The notes under the pieces were generated by a model. The model was not told the DNA's origin and did not search any database. It saw only the letters and a program-made list of their open reading frames with translations. Made by a program: the position numbers and the translations under genes. Shown in pieces: positions 54,896 to 64,000 of a DNA stretch of 64,000 bases. The DNA is from Saccopteryx bilineata (lineage: Eukaryota; Chordata; Mammalia; Chiroptera; Emballonuridae): assembly GCF_036850765.1 (NCBI RefSeq), contig NC_089493.1, forward strand, positions 217,246,744 to 217,310,743. Direction: 5' to 3'. How positions within the stretch are numbered: the stretch's first letter is position 1; the number at the start of each line of letters is the position of its first letter.

Positions 54896-55724
54896 TGATG
54901 TAATCTCTGTGATTTCTTAACTGTGTGGATCTTCAGCATGAGTAAGAAGTAACCAGTGTAAAGCAGAAGGAAGGAATGTTGGTAAGCTTTCTAGGTAGAC
55001 ACAGCGTGGACAAGACCTGCCAGGGAGGGAAGAGATGGCCACATAGTCTGGAATTGCAAACAGTTGAATGTGATTGACATACGGAATTCACTTATACACT
55101 CTCAGATGTGGTGAAGTGAGAGAGGTGGAGAGAGAAGTTGAGACTTCATGCATAAGTCAAAGGAGACTTACTAAAAAGTTTTAAGTATAATAGAGATACG
55201 ATCAGGATTTTCATTATGGAAGTTGCAATGAGGTGTTTCCAAAGAACTTGAGGTTTATTCTCAAAGTGTTAAAGTATGTTGTTTATATATAGATATGTTA
55301 AGTCATATAAAAGAAAGACATGATCCTATTCCCAAGGCCAAGAATTGACAAAGGTCTTAAAAAAGGAAGTAACTTTTTAAAAAATGGGTCAGTCTGAGTG
55401 TGGTCAGCAATGAAATAAGGTAAAGGGACTGGTATGTGAGAGGAAGCCTTTGCCTGCTTTGGTGGCTTAAAGTGAGTCCTTTTCTCAGAAAAGGAGCTGA
55501 TTCTGATTCTGGTGTTTGAGCCCTTTCCGTAGAATTTGAGTAACCCTAGTAACTGTGTTGAGAACCAAAATTACCTATACTCTGTAAGAGCTTATGGTTT
55601 ACAATAACATGACTTTGCTATTCAGATGCTTTATTAATGTAATTTTATTATTTCACTGTCTTCATCTACTTGATTTGACTATTTCAGAAAATTCTTGCCT
55701 AGAAAGATAAAGTTGTTAATACAG
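54896..55724. other. Anonymous DNA
   Basis: No gene or repeat recognised with confidence. Confidence 0.5.
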
Positions 55725-56766
55725 TATATAAATCCATGATAATCAATACAGCATGGCATTGGCAGAAAAACAGACATACAAACCAATGGAACAGAATCAA
55801 GAGCCCAGAAATAAAATCAGATACATATGAATAAATAAGCTTTGACAAAGGGCCCAAAAAACACAAAATGAAGAAAAAAGACCTCTTCAATTAATGGTGC
55901 TGGGAAAATTGGAAAGCCACATGCAAAAGAACGAATTTGACAAGTTTGTCCCCTGCACAAAAATCCATTCAAAATGGATCAAAGACCTAAATATAAGATC
56001 TAAAACAATAAATTACATAGAAGAAAACATAGGTGCTAAACTCATGAACCTTTGCCATAGAGAACATTTTATAAATTTGACCCCAAAAGCAAGGGAAATA
56101 AAGGCAACAATAAATAAATGGTAATATATCAAACTAAAAAGCTTCTGAACAGAAAAAGAAATCGACAACAAAACAAAAAGACAGCCAACCAAATGGGAGA
56201 TGATGTTCACAAACAACAGCTCTGATAAGGGTTTAATATCCAAAATGTAGAAAAAAGTCAAAAAGCTCAGCAACAAACAAGCAAACCATCCAATTAAAAA
56301 ATGAAGAGAGGACCTGAATAGAAACTTCTCCCAAGAGGACATACAAATGGCCAACAGACATATGAAAAGATGCTCATCTTCACTAGCTATTCAAGAAATG
56401 CAAATCAAAACTACAAGGAGATACCACCTCACACCTGTAAGATTAGCTATTATCAACAAGACAAGTAATTACAAGTGTTGGAGAGGCTGTAGAGAGAAAG
56501 GATCTCTCATTCACTGCTGGTGGGAATGCAAATTAGTACAACAATTATGGTAAAATTATGGTGGGTCCTCAAATAATTAAGAATAGAACTACCATATGAC
56601 CTAGCACTCCCTCTACAGGGTATGTACCCTCAAAACTCAAAAACATTGGTACGAAGAGACACATGCACCCCCCATGTTCATCACAGCATTGTTCACAGTA
56701 GCCAAAACATGGAAACAACCAAAGTGCACCTCGATAGAGGATTGGATAAAGAAGATGTGGTACAGC

Positions 56767-57086
56767 CTGGCCAGGCAGTGGTGCAGTGGATAGAGCATCG
56801 GACTGGGATCCAAAGGACCCAAGTTCGAAACCCCAAGGTCGCCAGCTTGAACACAGACTCATGTGGTTTGAGTAAGGCTCATCAGCTTGAGCCCAAGGTT
56901 GCTGGCTTGAGCAAGGGGTCACTCGGTCTGCCTTAGCCCCTGGGTCAAGGCACACATGAGAAAGCAATCAATGAACAACTAAGGTGCTGCAACAAAGAAT
57001 TGATGCTTCTCATCTCTCTTCCCTTCTTGTCTCTCTGTCCCTATCTGTCCCTCTCTCTGTCTCTGTCACACACACATACACACACA

Positions 57087-57117
<31 letters not shown>

Positions 57118-57118
57118 G
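56767..57118 (+). mobile_element. SINE of the second tRNA-derived family
   Basis: GCCTGGCCAGGCAGTGGTGC head, AAGTTCGAAACCCCAAGGTC B-box region, AGAAAGCAATCAATGAACAA block, CT-rich end, a (CA)n tract (57067-57100) and an A-tail. A short gtggtac duplication flanks it. Confidence 0.9.
57067..57100. repeat. (CA)n tract at SINE 3' end
   Basis: About 16 CA units, followed by A19. Confidence 0.95.
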
Positions 57119-57510
57119 AAGGGGTGGTACATATATACAATGAAATACTACTCAGCCATAAGAAATGATGATATATTGCCATTTACAATAACATGGATGG
57201 ATGGACCTGGAGAACATTATACTGAGTTAAATAAGTAAATCAGGAAAAGCTAAGAACCATATGATTTCACACATAAGTGGGATATAAAACCAAGACTCAT
57301 GGACACAGATAAAAGCAAATTGGTAACCAGGGGGAGGGAGTCAGGGAAGGGGAGTAAAGAGGGTCAAATATATGGTGACAGAAAATGATTTGACTTGGTG
57401 ATGGGCACACAATACAACAGTTTAAATGTTATAGAGATGTTCACCTGAAACCTCTGTACTCTTATTGATCAATGTCACTTCATTAAATTTAATTTCTAAA
57501 TTTAAAAAAA

Positions 57511-57910
57511 AATAGCACTTCCTCTAGGAAGTCCCTTGCACATATGAAGATTTAGTGCTTTATTAATACATTTGTACTGATTTCCAGCATTCTTCCCCAT
57601 CCCTAATAATAAGGTACTTATTACACTGTATTGTAATTATCCATTTATTTGCTTACCTTACTGTCCTTATCAATAAGCAACTTGAGGGCAGGTATTGTGT
57701 ATTAGCATATTTTGGGGGAAATAAGGTCACTCCAGATACTTTTTAATAGGTAGTAAGTGAATGGAAGATAAAATTTTATGATTGCAACCAAAAAGTCACT
57801 AAACTTGACAGTATCTCAAAAAAAATCATCTGAAAGATGATAAACAATAAAGAGAAATTCTCAAAGTGTTAGTTTTAAAACAAAAGCAACATTTAAAAGA
57901 ATTAAATTAA
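57511..57910. other. Anonymous DNA
   Basis: No gene. No confident repeat. Confidence 0.5.
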
Positions 57911-58088
57911 GCCCTGGCCAGATGGCTCAGTTGGTTAGAGTACTGTCCCCATTCGCCAAAGTTGTGGGTTCAACTCCTAGGCACAATCAACCAATGAATG
58001 CATAAATAAATGCAACAACAAATTAATGTTTCTCTTTCTCTCTCTCCCATCTTTTCTCCCTAAAATCAATAAATTAAAATAAATAATT
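57911..58088 (+). mobile_element. VES-type SINE
   Basis: GCCCTGGCCAGATGGCTCAG head with GTTGGTTAGAG A box, GGGTTCAACTCC B box, CT-rich 3' part and AAAATCAATAAATTAAAA tail. Confidence 0.88.
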
Positions 58089-58139
58089 AAATTAAATGTT
58101 GCATATTTGTGAAAAAGAAACTTTTAAAGTATAAGAACA

Positions 58140-59230
58140 CATTCTGTTGGTAAGGTACTGGGAAAGACAAGCATTTTCATACATTAATGGTACAAACATT
58201 TTGGAGGAGAATTTAACAAAACCAAATGAAACTATTATGTATGGGTGTGAATATTGGACAGTGAAGGAGACTGATAGGAAAAAAATGGATTTATTTCAAA
58301 TACAGTGCTGGAGGAGAGGTCTATGGGTACCCTGAACTGCCGGAAAGACGAACAAGTGGGTCCGAGCGCAAATTAAGCCTGAAACATTGCTGAAGGCAAA
58401 AATGACAAAACTGAAGCTGTCCTATTTAGGGCACATCATGAGAAAGCAAGGTTCTTTGGAAAAGACAATAACACTGGCAAAACAGAAAGCAACAGGAAAA
58501 GCAGAAGACCAAACATGAAAAGGATGACTCTGTGAAAGAAGCCACAGGCATGAGTCTACAGGAGCTGAGCAGGGAGGGCTGCTGAGGACAGGATGTTGTA
58601 GATATCACTCATTCAGAGATTCATCAGGAGACAAAGCTGATAACAAAATTAGATACGCATTTACCTTTTGACTCAACTATTCTATGAATTTACCCTGAGA
58701 TACACTTACAACAGTAGAAAATATTTAGGCCCAAGGTTATTCACTGCAGCATGTTTATAATTGCTAAATATTAGAAACAGCCTAAACGCTCATAAATGGA
58801 GTAGTGATAAATAAACCATGCTTCATCCACAAAATGAGTAATGCAGCTATAAAAAGAGAATAAGAAAGATCCCTCTGATCTGACATGGATAGGTTTCCAT
58901 GATAAATGGCTAAGAGAAAACAGCAAAATGTAAGAGTATCTATAGTATTGTGTCATTTGTGTAAGAAAAAGAAAAGAAAAAAATAAGAAAATATACATGT
59001 ATCTTCTCACTTTAACAAAAACACATATAGAAAAGATAAACCAGATATTAATGAAATTGGCTATGTACAAGGAGTGGGGACAGAATAAAAGAAATGGAGA
59101 AATAAGAACACGGTATATGGATGAGGGGATATCTCTATATCTCCTTATATAATTCTAATTTTCAGAACAATGGCATTGCTTTACACACAAATAATGATGA
59201 AAAGAAACTAGAATTTAGAGAAAACATAAC
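58140..59230 (+). repeat. Ancient L1 ORF2-end/3'UTR fragment, split by an RTE fragment
   Basis: Left part: 'cattttcatacattaatggt' with 'acaaacattttggagg'. Right part: 'aatttaccctgagatacact' with 'gcagcatgtttataattgc'. These follow the order of the end of ORF2 in old L1s. The two parts join when 58218-58628 is removed. Highly diverged. Confidence 0.65.
58218..58628 (+). pseudogene. RTE-clade LINE, RT C-terminal fragment
   Basis: The plus strand encodes YGCEYWTVKETDRKKMDLFQ, CWRRGLWVPW, then in the neighbouring frame KTNKWVRAQIKPETLLKAKM and KLSYLGHIMRKQGSLEKTI. This is the conserved C-terminal segment of RTE-clade (RTE/BovB-like) reverse transcriptases. The frame breaks at a TGA after VPW and again near 58518. 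A possible aacaaaa duplication flanks it. I cannot tell from sequence alone whether it belongs to a mammal-wide RTE family or a horizontally acquired one. Confidence 0.8.
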
Positions 59231-59544
59231 TAGAATATAAACAGCAATAAATGAGCTTAACTCTATTGGGAAAGAATAACATAACCTTATTTAAAAGAAC
59301 AAGGAAAAAAATAACCTAAGTATTGTACTTTGGAAAACAACATTTTTAATATATATTTTAAGTCTCAAGATAAAAATACTGTACAGAAGTACTATATCAT
59401 AATTAATAAATTACTCTGAAACTATATATATTTTATGATTGAAAAAATAAATAGATTATATAATGAGAACCAGATCTCTATTTCACTGTTGAAGAAAAGA
59501 CAAATAATGAAAAAGGGAAGGCTGTGATAATGGACTGGACTTTG
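59231..59544. other. Anonymous AT-rich DNA
   Basis: Nothing recognised. Confidence 0.5.
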
Positions 59545-59862
59545 AGATTCAAATGCCATGAACCGGGATCCACCTGGCAAGCCCACTAGGGGGCTATGTT
59601 CCACCCATCTGAGGCACTGCTTTTCACAACCGGAGCCATTTGAGCACCTGAGGCCGAGGCCATGGAGCCATCCTCAGCCTTGGGCCAACTTTGCTCTAAT
59701 GGAGCCTTGGCTGCGGGAGGGGAAAAGAGAGATAGAAAGGAGAGGGGAAAGGGTGGAGAAGCAGATGGGCACTTCTCCTGTATGCCCTGGCCAGGAATCA
59801 AACCTGGAACTTCCACATTCCAGGCTGATGCTCTTACCACTGAGCCAACTGGCCAGGGCCAC
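59545..59862 (-). mobile_element. Rhinolophoid-type SINE lacking its 3' tail
   Basis: The minus strand starts GGCCCTGGCCAGTTGGCTCA and includes the body to CATGGCATTTGAATC. The usual TGTCTGACTGTCTC end and A-tail are missing. Confidence 0.87.
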
Positions 59863-60060
59863 AAAGTACACTTTTATAAAATAGAAATATTCAAGATATG
59901 AGTAATATGTAAATATTAGCAATGTTATACCACTATTATTTTCAAAATATTTTTCAATCATTAGAAGTGAAAGTATTGTAATACTGAAACTACATTTAAA
60001 TAATTTTGGCTTACAAAGTTCAACAACTTTTGTACTGGATATATCAGAGCCTATGATATA
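59863..60060. other. Anonymous AT-rich DNA
   Basis: Nothing recognised. Confidence 0.5.
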
Positions 60061-60435
60061 TGATGGGTAAAGAAATGTTTTCAGGTGTGTTTGCTGTATG
60101 TACAGTCTATGAAAGGCTACTGGTGCTTGCCCTCAGGGAAGCAGACTGCAAATTGCAGATTGCCTTCCTGCTTAGGAGGGGCCATTGTTTGCTATGGTTT
60201 GCTGGAGAAGGTTTTCTTCCCCAGCATGTTTTGGCTGAAGAGTGCAGAGTGCAGACAGAGTCACAGGATGAATACAGAGAATGAGTCTGGTTTCTGGAAC
60301 TGGAGACCATGTCAGGGCTTGGGAGCCCTGATTTCCACCCGGCCTGTTTGACTAGAGACTGCTGAGACTGGTGGGGTCTTGAGATGAGAGAAGGGGAAGC
60401 AGTGTTCCCTGCCTGTTTGCTAGTCCACTGTTACA
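60061..60435. mobile_element. Solo LTR, second copy of the 9518-9890 family
   Basis: TG...CA, 375 bp, colinear with 9518-9890 ('gcttgccctcagggaagcag', 'aggaggggccattgtttgct'). Target duplication is not clear (left gatat/atata, right agata). It lies seven bases from the next LTR. Confidence 0.65.
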
Positions 60436-60442
60436 AGATAAA

Positions 60443-60755
60443 TGTTGGAATCCATGGGGGTCTGAAAGACCAGAGTAACAGGCTTTATTGCAAGGAAGAA
60501 AGGAACCCTGCCGGGCACTTCTCCCGGAAAGAAGAGCACCAGTACAAGCTAGGGGACAAATTATATGGGGTCAAGAAGAATTTTGAGCATGTGGGTGTTG
60601 AATCAAAAGTCCTGGTATGTCCGGAATGCTCCTCCTTGGGGCGGCTTGTCAGCTTTTTGGAATTCCTCTGTCTCAGGGACGATAGTCCAATAAGGGTGAG
60701 GTCTGACAGATAAGCAGAACATCAAGAGGGCAGTTTGGAATTTACATATCTATCA
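60443..60755 (-). repeat. LTR of second class I provirus (3' LTR)
   Basis: Read on the minus strand it starts TGATAGATATGTAAATTCC, homologous to the LTRs at 37513 and 41868. It contains AATAAAGCCTG and ends CA. It differs substantially from the first provirus LTRs, so it is an independent insertion of a related subfamily. Confidence 0.88.
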
Positions 60756-61240
60756 TTTCTCAATTCTGTGGTTCCATATAAAAGAAAGGCAGTTATTAAT
60801 TTTACAATATATGGTGAGGGGTAATGAGGAGAAAGAGGAGAAAAAATTGGAAAATTATTGCTTCTTCTGGAGAGAACTCAGGAAGGGAATCTTGCCAAGC
60901 CAAGTCCCTCATCCAGTTAAGGAGGTCATCAATTTCCATGCTGTAAGGTCTGAACCAGGCGATGTCCCTGAAAACCTGAGTGAGGAAGTAAAAAAATTTT
61001 GCGAGGAAATAATTGTGAATTCTTTGCTGCGAGTGTCGAGTGGACAGAGTGACATGGTGACACATGGTCTCCTGGATGAGCCTCATGAGACGTGCTGGTC
61101 TGGTTCCTCTCAAATGGGAGGACATGTGGAGATTTTAAGAGACAGAAAACCTGTTGGTGTAAGTTTTTAGAAGGATTGAATATTAAAAGGAAGGGGGTTC
61201 GGAGAACATTCAGGAGGGAACTGCTCAGGCTGGGGGGCAG
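60756..61240. other. Env-LTR spacer segment specific to the second provirus
   Basis: About 485 bp lie between homologous env-end sequence and the LTR. A 119-codon frame (60811-61170, plus strand, antisense to the provirus) begins MVRGNEEKEEKKLEN and is acidic. I recognise no domain, and it may be chance. The first provirus lacks this segment. Confidence 0.4.
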
Positions 61241-61490
61241 CTTCTTCCTGCTGTCATCCCTACCTATTTGATATTTCCCTCATGAAGTTCTCCTTGGGGT
61301 ATTGGGGAATAGGAGTGTAGGAGCATTTGATTGTAGGTAATCATAGAGATTTCTCTCATCCGGGCCTGTAGGAATTTGATTTAAAAAAAAAAAAAAAGAG
61401 GCAAGGATTTGGAGATCAGGAATGCAGAGATAAGGAGGGTTGTATAGCAGGGGTGAAAGTTCTTTCATGGTAAAGTTAGAAATATTCTTT

Positions 61491-61880
61491 TTTTTTTTTT
61501 TTTTGTATTTTTTTCTGAAGCTGGAAACGGAGAGAGACAGTCAGACAGAATCCCGCATGCGCCCAACTGGGATCCACCCAGCATGCCCATCAGGGCCGAT
61601 GCTCTGCCCACCAGGGGGCGATGCTATGCCCCTCCGGGGCGTTGCTCTGCCGTGACCAGAGCCACTCTAGCACCTGGGGCAGAGGCCAAGGAGCCATCCC
61701 CAGCGCCCGGGCCATCTTTGCTCCAATGGAGCCTTGGCTGCGGGAGGGGAAGAGAGAGACAGAGAGGAGGGGGGGGTAGAGAAGCAAATGGGCGCTTCTC
61801 CTATGTGCCCTGGCCGGAAATCGAACCCAGGTCCCCTGCACACCAGGCTGACACTCTACCGCTGAGCCAACCAGCCAGGG
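61491..61880 (-). mobile_element. Rhinolophoid-type SINE inside the second provirus
   Basis: Complete minus-strand copy with the 14-bp duplication tagaaatattcttt at 61477-61490 and 61881-61894. Confidence 0.95.
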
Positions 61881-63074
61881 TAGAAATATTCTTTCCTGGC
61901 AGCCCTGGAGAGAGCAGTTAGTTTGAGCTAAAAGAAATGTTTCATGTCCATTTGTAGGCTCTTCTTCAGCCAAGAAGATCCAGCGGTCTTGTCCCCTTAC
62001 TATGTGAAAGATAAAAAGACTGAGAAGCGTTAAGAGGTGAATGTTATTCATTCTCCTAGTTCTTCAGGGATATGGGAGAGCTTTAGGGTTAGGGGACCTG
62101 TAGGGGTTGAAAGGTAGGATTTAGGAGGTTTACTGATAGAGGGTTTCATATTTTTCTGTTTCACGAGGGCAGGTTTCAGGGTTGGTGTGTAGGGTTAGGT
62201 AGATTTTTCCAATTTTCTGATTGTGAAGGTCTGCATGCAGTTCTGTAAGAAACTAATAAACAAACGTAAGAGGCAGGGTCCAAAAGTTAGAAAAATAAAT
62301 AGGAGAGTGAGTGGACTAATGAAAGGTAATAGTCAAGACACCCAGTTTGTGTGAAACCACTGATTCCATGTATACAAATTCACTAGGCTTTCTAAAGCAA
62401 CAAGAAGAGAAATTACCTGTTTAGCTCGTTTGGACCTTAGATTGACGGGTATTGTACTAAGAATTGAAAGAGGCTCATGGGGTGGGATTAGGTTAATATT
62501 TGGGGTGAGATAGATTAGGGTTCAGGTTTCTGTTCAATTAGTAGAGGGATACATATACTTGTGGACCCGCACGAGTAGAAAGCACCTGATTGGTTGAGGC
62601 AGGCTGAGAGGTAAATAGAGAATGGAAGGACAAGGGGTCGGTTTTGTTTCTCTGTTTCTGAGCTCCAGATGGTCAGGTTGAAGGAAAGAGTCATCCCAAT
62701 AAGTGGGGAGAGTAGAGGATTGTTAGCTAGGGTAACTGATTAAACATTCTTTGAAAACCAGTTTTCTGACATTACAAATTCTTTTTTCTCAGTACAATCC
62801 TCCTATAGCCTGCAAAAAGCTTCTACAACTTACATAAACCTTCAACTTTCATGAACTTTCTTATCCAGAAATAACTGACCATCATAACAACTTGCTTTTC
62901 CTTTTTCTTTCAAAAGTATTTCCATACCTTATACCTTCTATTATCAAAACCATACAATTCTTTTCTAGTCAGAACTCTTGATTTAAAAATCTTTAACCTT
63001 TAATGAAAATTAAGTTGACTTTCTTTTTACCCTATTTTCCCTTTTTTCCAAAGCCTGATTAAAAGAGTCCTTAA

Positions 63075-63422
63075 GCCTGACCAGGTGGTGGCGCAGTGGA
63101 TAGAGTGTCGGACTGGGATGCAGAAGATCCAGGTTTGAGACCCCAAGGTCGCCAGCTTGAGCACGAGCTAATCTGGGTTGAGCAAAAAAAAAAAAAAAAA
63201 AAAGCTCACCGGCTCGGACCTAAGGTCGCTGAGCAAGGGGTCACTCGGTCTGCTGAAGGCCCATGGTCAAGGCACATATGAGAAAGCAATCAATGAACAA
63301 CTAAGGTGTCGCAACTAGAAACTGATGATTGATGTTTCTCATCTCTCTCCATTCCTGTCTGTCTGTCCTTATCTATCCTTCTCTCTGACTCTCTCTCTGT
63401 CCCTGTAAAAAATAATAATAAT
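63075..63422 (+). mobile_element. SINE of the second tRNA-derived family with internal A-run
   Basis: GCCTGACCAGGTGGTGGCGC head, B box GGTTTGAGACC, AGAAAGCAATCAATGAACAA block and (AAT)n tail. A perfect 14-bp duplication aaaagagtccttaa occurs at 63061-63074 and 63423-63436. A run of about 20 A interrupts the body near 63186, within a 'gagc/gctc' context. It is the youngest-looking copy of its family here. Confidence 0.95.
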
Positions 63423-64000
63423 AAAAGAGTCCTTAATTTTATCATATATTCACCATACATAGACCAACCAGCTTCCAGTTTGTGGTTGGAGTAAGGCATG
63501 CCATCTTTCTTTTTTAGCAGCAGTGGGAGTTGTCATGATCATGGTGTGTGGACCTGTCCATGTGAAAGTCAGTCCTTGGGTGATGTAATGCTGTAAGTGT
63601 TTCTTGGACAGTCTTTGAACAGCTTGCTGAGTAACCTATAAATCCTTCAAGTACTTAAGGAAAGGGTAGTTACATTTCCACACTTTGCAGTTAGAGTTTA
63701 AGTCCTAGTGACTACTGCTTCTAGCTGGAATTAGCAGCAGGTCCCAGCCTACAATAGGCATGGGGCATTGAGATAAGAGGAATAAAGGAGATACTATACA
63801 TTAAATAAAGTAACAAAATCAGACTGTCAATACCCACAGTAGAGATCTTTTGAGGGATAAATAAAACTTAAATATTCAAGCGAGGCATAGTAGATGGCCC
63901 TTGTGTTTACAAGAAATGAGATTAGATTATCTGCTATTTGGAAGAAATACCTTAGGCTCGTGAACGATGTCCTTGGGCCTTCAGTAGCAATTCCCAGCAT

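Larger units (their letters stand above)
55725..57510 (+). mobile_element. 5'-truncated L1 fragment, interrupted by a SINE
   Basis: It starts inside ORF2 downstream of the RT core ('atcaatacagcatggcattg'), continues through the C-terminal region (CWRGCREKG at about 56480) and 3'UTR, and ends in an A-rich tail at about 57500. Frames are broken by stops and indels. The SINE at 56767-57118 splits it near the ORF2 end. Confidence 0.9.
60756..64000 (-). mobile_element. Second class I provirus, 3' half, running off the window
   Basis: From the window edge leftward: protease (about 64000-63740), the shared 'ctagaagcagtagtc' junction, integrase C-terminus (TGPHT-type phrase near 63560), and env transmembrane region (about 62500-62150) colinear with 40520-41770. 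Then 60756-61240, with no counterpart in the first provirus, reaches the LTR. SINEs lie at 61491-61880 and 63075-63422. All viral frames are broken. The RT and integrase core are missing, as in the other two copies. Confidence 0.88.

Overview
The window is repeat-dense mammalian genomic DNA. I find no host protein-coding gene, rRNA, tRNA or CRISPR array. Seven SINEs have a tRNA-like head ending in GGCCCTGGCCGGTTGGCTCAG, followed by a long body with CTTGGCCTCTGCCCCAGG. I recognise these from memory as the SINE type abundant in rhinolophoid (horseshoe-type) bats. Two short VES-type SINEs, four SINEs of a second tRNA-derived family and two bat-like hAT mini-elements fit the same origin. The bat assignment is an inference; nothing in the window proves the species.

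Layout. 1-5573: an L1 on the + strand (lineage A), internally deleted and SINE-interrupted, whose 5' end lies outside the window. 5.6-11.1 kb: old SINEs, MIR, a hAT mini-element, a (GAA/TTC) tract grown at an L1 tail, and a solo LTR. 11.1-21.7 kb: a decayed hAT transposase gene split by an 8.68 kb insert. An 18-bp target-site duplication flanks the insert, which holds a lineage A L1, a class II ERV piece, a SINE, class I ERV gag/protease with a 195-bp inverted repeat, and the 3' end of a second L1 type. 21.7-35.1 kb: mostly anonymous AT-rich DNA with SINEs, two ancient L1 5'-region fragments and a perfect-TSD hAT mini-element. 35.2-54.9 kb: a nest in which an old L1 (lineage B, - strand) carries a Tigger/pogo transposon (itself carrying a complete class I provirus), a nearly intact full-length lineage B L1 (43761-51518) and a mariner-like element. 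54.9-60.4 kb: L1 fragments, a VES SINE, an RTE-clade fragment inside an ancient L1, and a second copy of the solo LTR family. 60.4-64 kb: a second provirus of the same class I family on the - strand, running off the window.

The elements relate as follows. Two L1 lineages coexist. Lineage A has a 1.2 kb 5'UTR, a short inter-ORF gap and an FVDD reverse-transcriptase box. Lineage B has a 2.3 kb 5'UTR with a CRE and a YY1-like site at its 5' end, a 325-nt inter-ORF spacer and an FADD box. In the young lineage B copy, an 80-codon spacer ORF stops across the ORF2 start codon. The class I ERV family is represented three times. All three copies join protease directly to the sequence that follows, in two of them seen to lead into the integrase C-terminus, so the family appears to have lost its polymerase core before it spread. 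The most unusual locus is the 12642-21317 insert, best read as an L1 that retrotransposed with about 2.6 kb of downstream ERV/SINE/L1 sequence.
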